From CAZBWE01 sp964495465 (GTDB lineage Bacteria > Planctomycetota > Phycisphaerae > Sedimentisphaerales > Anaerobacaceae): DNA of 25,325 nucleotides. The DNA lies in the NCBI GenBank assembly GCA_964495465.1, contig CAZBWE010000030.1, forward strand, positions 1 to 25,325, read 5' to 3'. Of the stretch, positions 23,298 through 25,325 are shown one piece after another. A model generated the notes under the pieces. That model saw only the letters and a list, made by a program, of their open reading frames with translations. It did not search any database and was not told the origin of the DNA. Within the stretch, counting starts at the first letter, position 1; each line of letters starts with the position of its first letter. The position numbers and the translations under genes are program-made.

Positions 23298-23774
23298 TTA
23301 TAACTGGTTACTTGCGGCCAAGGCTTGTGCCAATGTTACAGCCCAGCCGGCAGCAATAATCACTATCAAGGCCAGAATTATGTATCTTAGCTTAACTTCA
23401 GCAAAAAAACGCCTGATAAACTCAAAATATATCCCAAAAACGGCTGTAAATAAAGCTAAAAATGCTATCACAACCAGAATACAATACAACAGAGCACCGG
23501 CCGGCTGGATATAAAACGCCTCGATTATTCTGCCCTGGACAAAGGCAAATAACGCAGTTGTCATCCCACAGGTTGGGCACGGCAGGCCAAATCTCTGCTT
23601 GAAACCACAAGGCCTGAGCCACCAGCTTAAATCAATCTTGTCATTTACAGCCAATGCAAAAAGGCCAAATCCTGCGGCTATTGCCAGGAAAATAATACCG
23701 GCTAAAAACCGCTGCTGCCTCGTTGCACGGATAAAAAATTTATGTTTTCTATTTAACTGTTGGTTTAGCGTCAT
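23298..23774 (-). CDS. DUF2752 membrane protein
   Basis: A 158-residue protein with about three hydrophobic segments (about 22-43, 92-115, 130-150) and the DUF2752 hallmark: C56 and CPTCGMTTA (C66, C69). These small inner-membrane proteins have no established function; the cysteines suggest metal or redox binding. ATG 23774 is the only plausible start: no Shine-Dalgarno precedes it and no other ATG, GTG or TTG lies before the conserved region. The open frame can be read back to 24023, but that extension runs through the divergent gene and is not coding. It heads the serA run. Confidence 0.82.
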   Translation of the reverse strand: MTLNQQLNRKHKFFIRATRQQRFLAGIIFLAIAAGFGLFALAVNDKIDLSWWLRPCGFKQRFGLPCPTCGMTTALFAFVQGRIIEAFYIQPAGALLYCILVVIAFLALFTAVFGIYFEFIRRFFAEVKLRYIILALIVIIAAGWAVTLAQALAASNQL

Positions 23775-23783
23775 AATTAGATT

Positions 23784-23812
23784 AGAATAGAACAATGCTG
23801 TATTTCTGTCAA
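23784..23812 (-). promoter_or_regulatory. Sigma-70-type promoter of DUF2752-serA, near-leaderless
   Basis: On the minus strand, TTGACA (23807-23812), a 17-bp spacer and TATTCT (23784-23789) form a good promoter. The expected transcript start, near 23777, is only about 3 nt before the ATG at 23774, which also lacks a Shine-Dalgarno. Confidence 0.6.
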
Positions 23813-23844
23813 GAATAAGAGAACATACTTTACGAGATACGAAA

Positions 23845-24715
23845 ATGGTGTTGGAAAATAGAGATTTGAGCATGATGCTGGAGACGGCCATCGTGGCTGC
23901 CCGACTGGCGGGCCAGCGGGCTATGGAGGAAATCAGCTTTATCAAGGCCTCGGTCAAAAATTCCACCGAATTAGTAACCCAGGCCGATGCCCGGTGCCAG
24001 CAGATAATTATCGACAGAATCAAGGAAACCTATCCCGATCACGGCTTCATCGCCGAAGAAGGCGNNNNNNNNNNNNNNNNNNNNNNNNNNNNNNNNNNNN
24101 NNNNNNNNNNNNNNNNNNNNNNNNNNNNNNNNNNNNNNNNNNNNNNNNNNNNNNNNNNNNNNNNTCTGGTGGCTCATCGACCCGATAGATGGAACGAATA
24201 ATTTTGCCCACAAGATGTTGTTCTTTACCGTCAGTATCGCGGCAATGTATAAAGGCGAGCCAATCGTTGGCGTCATTTTTGAGCCGGCTACGGAATCAAT
24301 GTTCACCGCCGTCCAAGGCGGCGAGGCACAATTAAACGGCAGACGTATAACGGTAAGCGAAGAAAAAATGGACCAATTCTCAAGCGTTGGCCTGGACAGC
24401 CATTTCACTGACGCAATTCCACACTGGGCCTGCGAAATTATGAAAAGGACAAGATTTCGAGTCCTTGGCTCGGCGGCTTTGCAATTGGCCTATATTGCCA
24501 AGGGCGGCCTCGTTGCTGATATCACCCAGGCCACAAAACTCTGGGACATAGCGGCAGGGGTATTGATTGCTGAAAACGCCGGCGCTATCGCAACCGACTG
24601 GCAGGGAGGAAAAATCTTTCCAGTCGATTTGGACAGCTACGAGGGCGAGAAATTCAAGATACTAACTGCCAACAAAAAAGTCCAAGCGGAGTTACTAAAA
24701 CTCTTAAGTGATTGA
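23845..24715 (+). CDS. Inositol monophosphatase family protein, interrupted by an assembly gap
   Basis: A magnesium-dependent sugar-phosphatase-type enzyme in two readable parts. The first (23845-24064) encodes MLETAIVAARLAGQRAMEEI, then TQADARCQQIIIDRI, then HGFIAEEG with the first metal-binding glutamate. The second (from 24165) encodes WWLIDPIDGTNNFAH, the core metal site, and TKLWDIAAGVLIAENAGA near the end. The frames differ across the 100-N run because its length is a placeholder; by family alignment, some 15-25 residues are missing. Substrate (inositol phosphate, histidinol phosphate, PAP or fructose bisphosphate) cannot be told. It is divergent from DUF2752 by 70 bp. Its stop codon is directly followed by a 17-bp inverted repeat. 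Confidence 0.88.
24065..24164. other. Assembly gap (100 N)
   Basis: A run of exactly 100 undetermined bases, the conventional placeholder for a gap of unknown size, lies inside the inositol monophosphatase gene and breaks its frame. Confidence 0.99.
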
Positions 24716-24732
24716 CGATTTTCGATTTCCGA
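24716..24732 (+). repeat. Left 17-bp inverted repeat flanking the four-helix-bundle gene
   Basis: CGATTTTCGATTTCCGA starts at the base after the monophosphatase stop codon. It is the exact reverse complement of 25169-25185, on the other side of the four-helix-bundle gene. Confidence 0.75.
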
Positions 24733-24742
24733 ATGCCCATTT

Positions 24743-25114
24743 TTAATCTTTCTGCTTTGCGGTTATGCGTGATTTAGACATAATAGCGGTCAGCTCGTCA
24801 GCCTCAGCTATTAATCCTTTTACCGAATCGGGCCTTAGAACTTTAGCTTCAACAAGCATCTCAAGCCAGTAGGTCGATTCATCGGCTTCCTCCTCAACTA
24901 TTCCTAATTTGGCAATAAATTCAGCTTTCGACCTGCCTCTGCATGCTGAGCGGTAATTTGCACCTACTGAAGTCCCACAACGCAGTAATTGGTTACCTAT
25001 GGCAATTGCTGTCTTGGTTTTAGGAAGGCCTTCTACGAGTTGAATGACCCGCAAACCGAATTGTTTGGTTCTTTTCTTTAATTCATCAGGTGTCATAATC
25101 CTGAATTTTACCAT
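24743..25114 (-). CDS. Four-helix-bundle protein (23S rRNA intervening-sequence/bAvd-like family)
   Basis: A 123-residue, charged, mostly helical protein. It has the family pattern: FGLRVIQLVEGLPKT near 19, AIGNQLLRCGTSVGANYRSA near 38, CRGRSKAEFIAKLGIVEEEADES near 58 (given as GRSKAEFIAKLGI, then VEEEADES), and YWLEMLVEAK near 82. Members were first found inside 23S rRNA intervening sequences and resemble the Avd protein of diversity-generating retroelements; they form pentamers and may bind nucleic acid. ATG 25114 or ATG 25096 (MTPDELKKR, with AGGA just upstream) could be the start. The gene is bracketed by 17-bp inverted repeats and a 7-bp repeat array, suggesting a small mobile cassette. 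No rRNA gene is nearby. Confidence 0.87.
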   Translation of the reverse strand: MVKFRIMTPDELKKRTKQFGLRVIQLVEGLPKTKTAIAIGNQLLRCGTSVGANYRSACRGRSKAEFIAKLGIVEEEADESTYWLEMLVEAKVLRPDSVKGLIAEADELTAIMSKSRITAKQKD

Positions 25115-25136
25115 CAGCTTATAGAATCTTCAATCT

Positions 25137-25192
25137 CAAATCACAAATCGCAAATCACAAATCGAAAATCGGAAATCGAAAATCGGAAATCA
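25137..25192. repeat. Eight tandem 7-bp units (NAAATCR)
   Basis: Read on the plus strand the units are CAAATCA, CAAATCG, CAAATCA, CAAATCG, AAAATCG, GAAATCG, AAAATCG and GAAATCA, so the higher-order period is 14 bp. The array ends 1 bp before the next gene's stop codon (25194-25196). It contains 25169-25185, the exact inverted copy of 24716-24732. Confidence 0.85.
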
Positions 25193-25193
25193 A

Positions 25194-25325
25194 TTATCTT
25201 GGGTCAGGAACAGGATAAAGTGCAACGATTCTGACCTTGTCCTCATCGGAATAAACGTTGCTTCTATCGAGTATGGCTATAGCCCTTTTTTGCGGGCCGT
25301 TTGTGCCGATGCGGACGAGGATATA
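25194..25325 (-). CDS. C-terminal end of an unidentified protein
   Basis: An open frame enters from the right edge on the minus strand and ends at TAA 25194-25196: 43 residues including ILVRIGTNGPQKRAIAILD, then RSNVYSDEDKVRIVALYPVPDPR (given in two parts as RSNVYSDEDKVRIV and ALYPVPDPR). It is a plausible beta-rich C-terminus with no frame problem, but I do not recognise the family. The stop sits directly beside the 7-bp repeat array. Confidence 0.55.
   Translation of the reverse strand, partial: YILVRIGTNGPQKRAIAILDRSNVYSDEDKVRIVALYPVPDPR

Noticed and set aside
23775..24023. N-terminal extension of the DUF2752 frame
   Set aside because: It is the reverse of the monophosphatase N-terminus and crosses both divergent start regions; the real start is 23774.
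23845..24715. Frameshift or pseudogene in the inositol monophosphatase gene
   Set aside because: The frame change falls exactly across a 100-N placeholder; both sides encode intact motifs, so it is an assembly gap.
24743..25114. Diversity-generating retroelement based on the Avd-like protein
   Set aside because: No reverse transcriptase, template repeat or variable repeat is visible in the window.
25137..25192. CRISPR array
   Set aside because: Units are 7 bp with no spacers and there are no cas genes; it is a simple tandem repeat.

Overview
The window looks like a draft contig from a Gram-negative bacterium. A TonB-dependent receptor, a probable outer-membrane barrel and a YfiR-type periplasmic protein all imply an outer membrane. 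The gene mix (DUF1573-like fragment, DUF2752, four-helix-bundle protein, a CoA-transferase fused to a GNAT domain) would fit a Planctomycetota/Phycisphaerae-like lineage. That placement is inference; there is no rRNA or marker gene to prove it. A run of exactly 100 Ns shows that this is scaffolded draft sequence. Several clean TTGACA/TATAAT promoters can be read, while many starts have weak or no Shine-Dalgarno sequence.

Region 1 (1-2375) holds the tail of a DUF1573-like protein, avtA (valine-pyruvate transaminase, minus), tRNA-Arg(ACG), and a small membrane-anchored or lipoprotein-like gene (minus). The small gene has a consensus promoter and a possible 18-codon leader ORF. A repeat-rich regulatory region follows, ahead of the receptor gene.

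Region 2 (2376-10086) is a signalling cluster: TonB receptor, YfiR/DUF4154 protein, CHASE8-like/HAMP/PAS histidine kinase, single-domain response regulator, a receiver-PAS-kinase-like protein whose kinase half is degenerate, a second response regulator about 64% identical to the first, and a convergent STAS-domain protein. The layout resembles the YfiBNR envelope-sensing pathway, but the inner-membrane output is a histidine kinase instead of a diguanylate cyclase.

Region 3 (10132-19353) is an acetate/acetyl-CoA module. On the plus strand are an outer-membrane barrel protein, acs (AMP-forming acetyl-CoA synthetase) and a SatP-type acetate transporter. Converging on them is a minus-strand operon: ADP-forming acetate-CoA ligase, CoA-transferase with a C-terminal GNAT acetyltransferase, and an AcuC-type deacetylase. 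Import, activation, energy-conserving release and probable reversible lysine acetylation of Acs sit side by side.

Region 4 (19354-23774) is a minus-strand run of DUF2752, serA, a glmM-like phosphohexomutase and a CDF zinc/metal exporter. It is driven by a promoter so close to the first ATG that the message may be leaderless.

Region 5 (23845-25325) holds an inositol-monophosphatase family gene interrupted by the assembly gap, then a four-helix-bundle gene bracketed by 17-bp inverted repeats and an eight-unit 7-bp repeat array. The array and inverted repeats fit exactly between the stop codons of the two neighbouring genes. The C-terminal end of an unidentified minus-strand gene closes the window.
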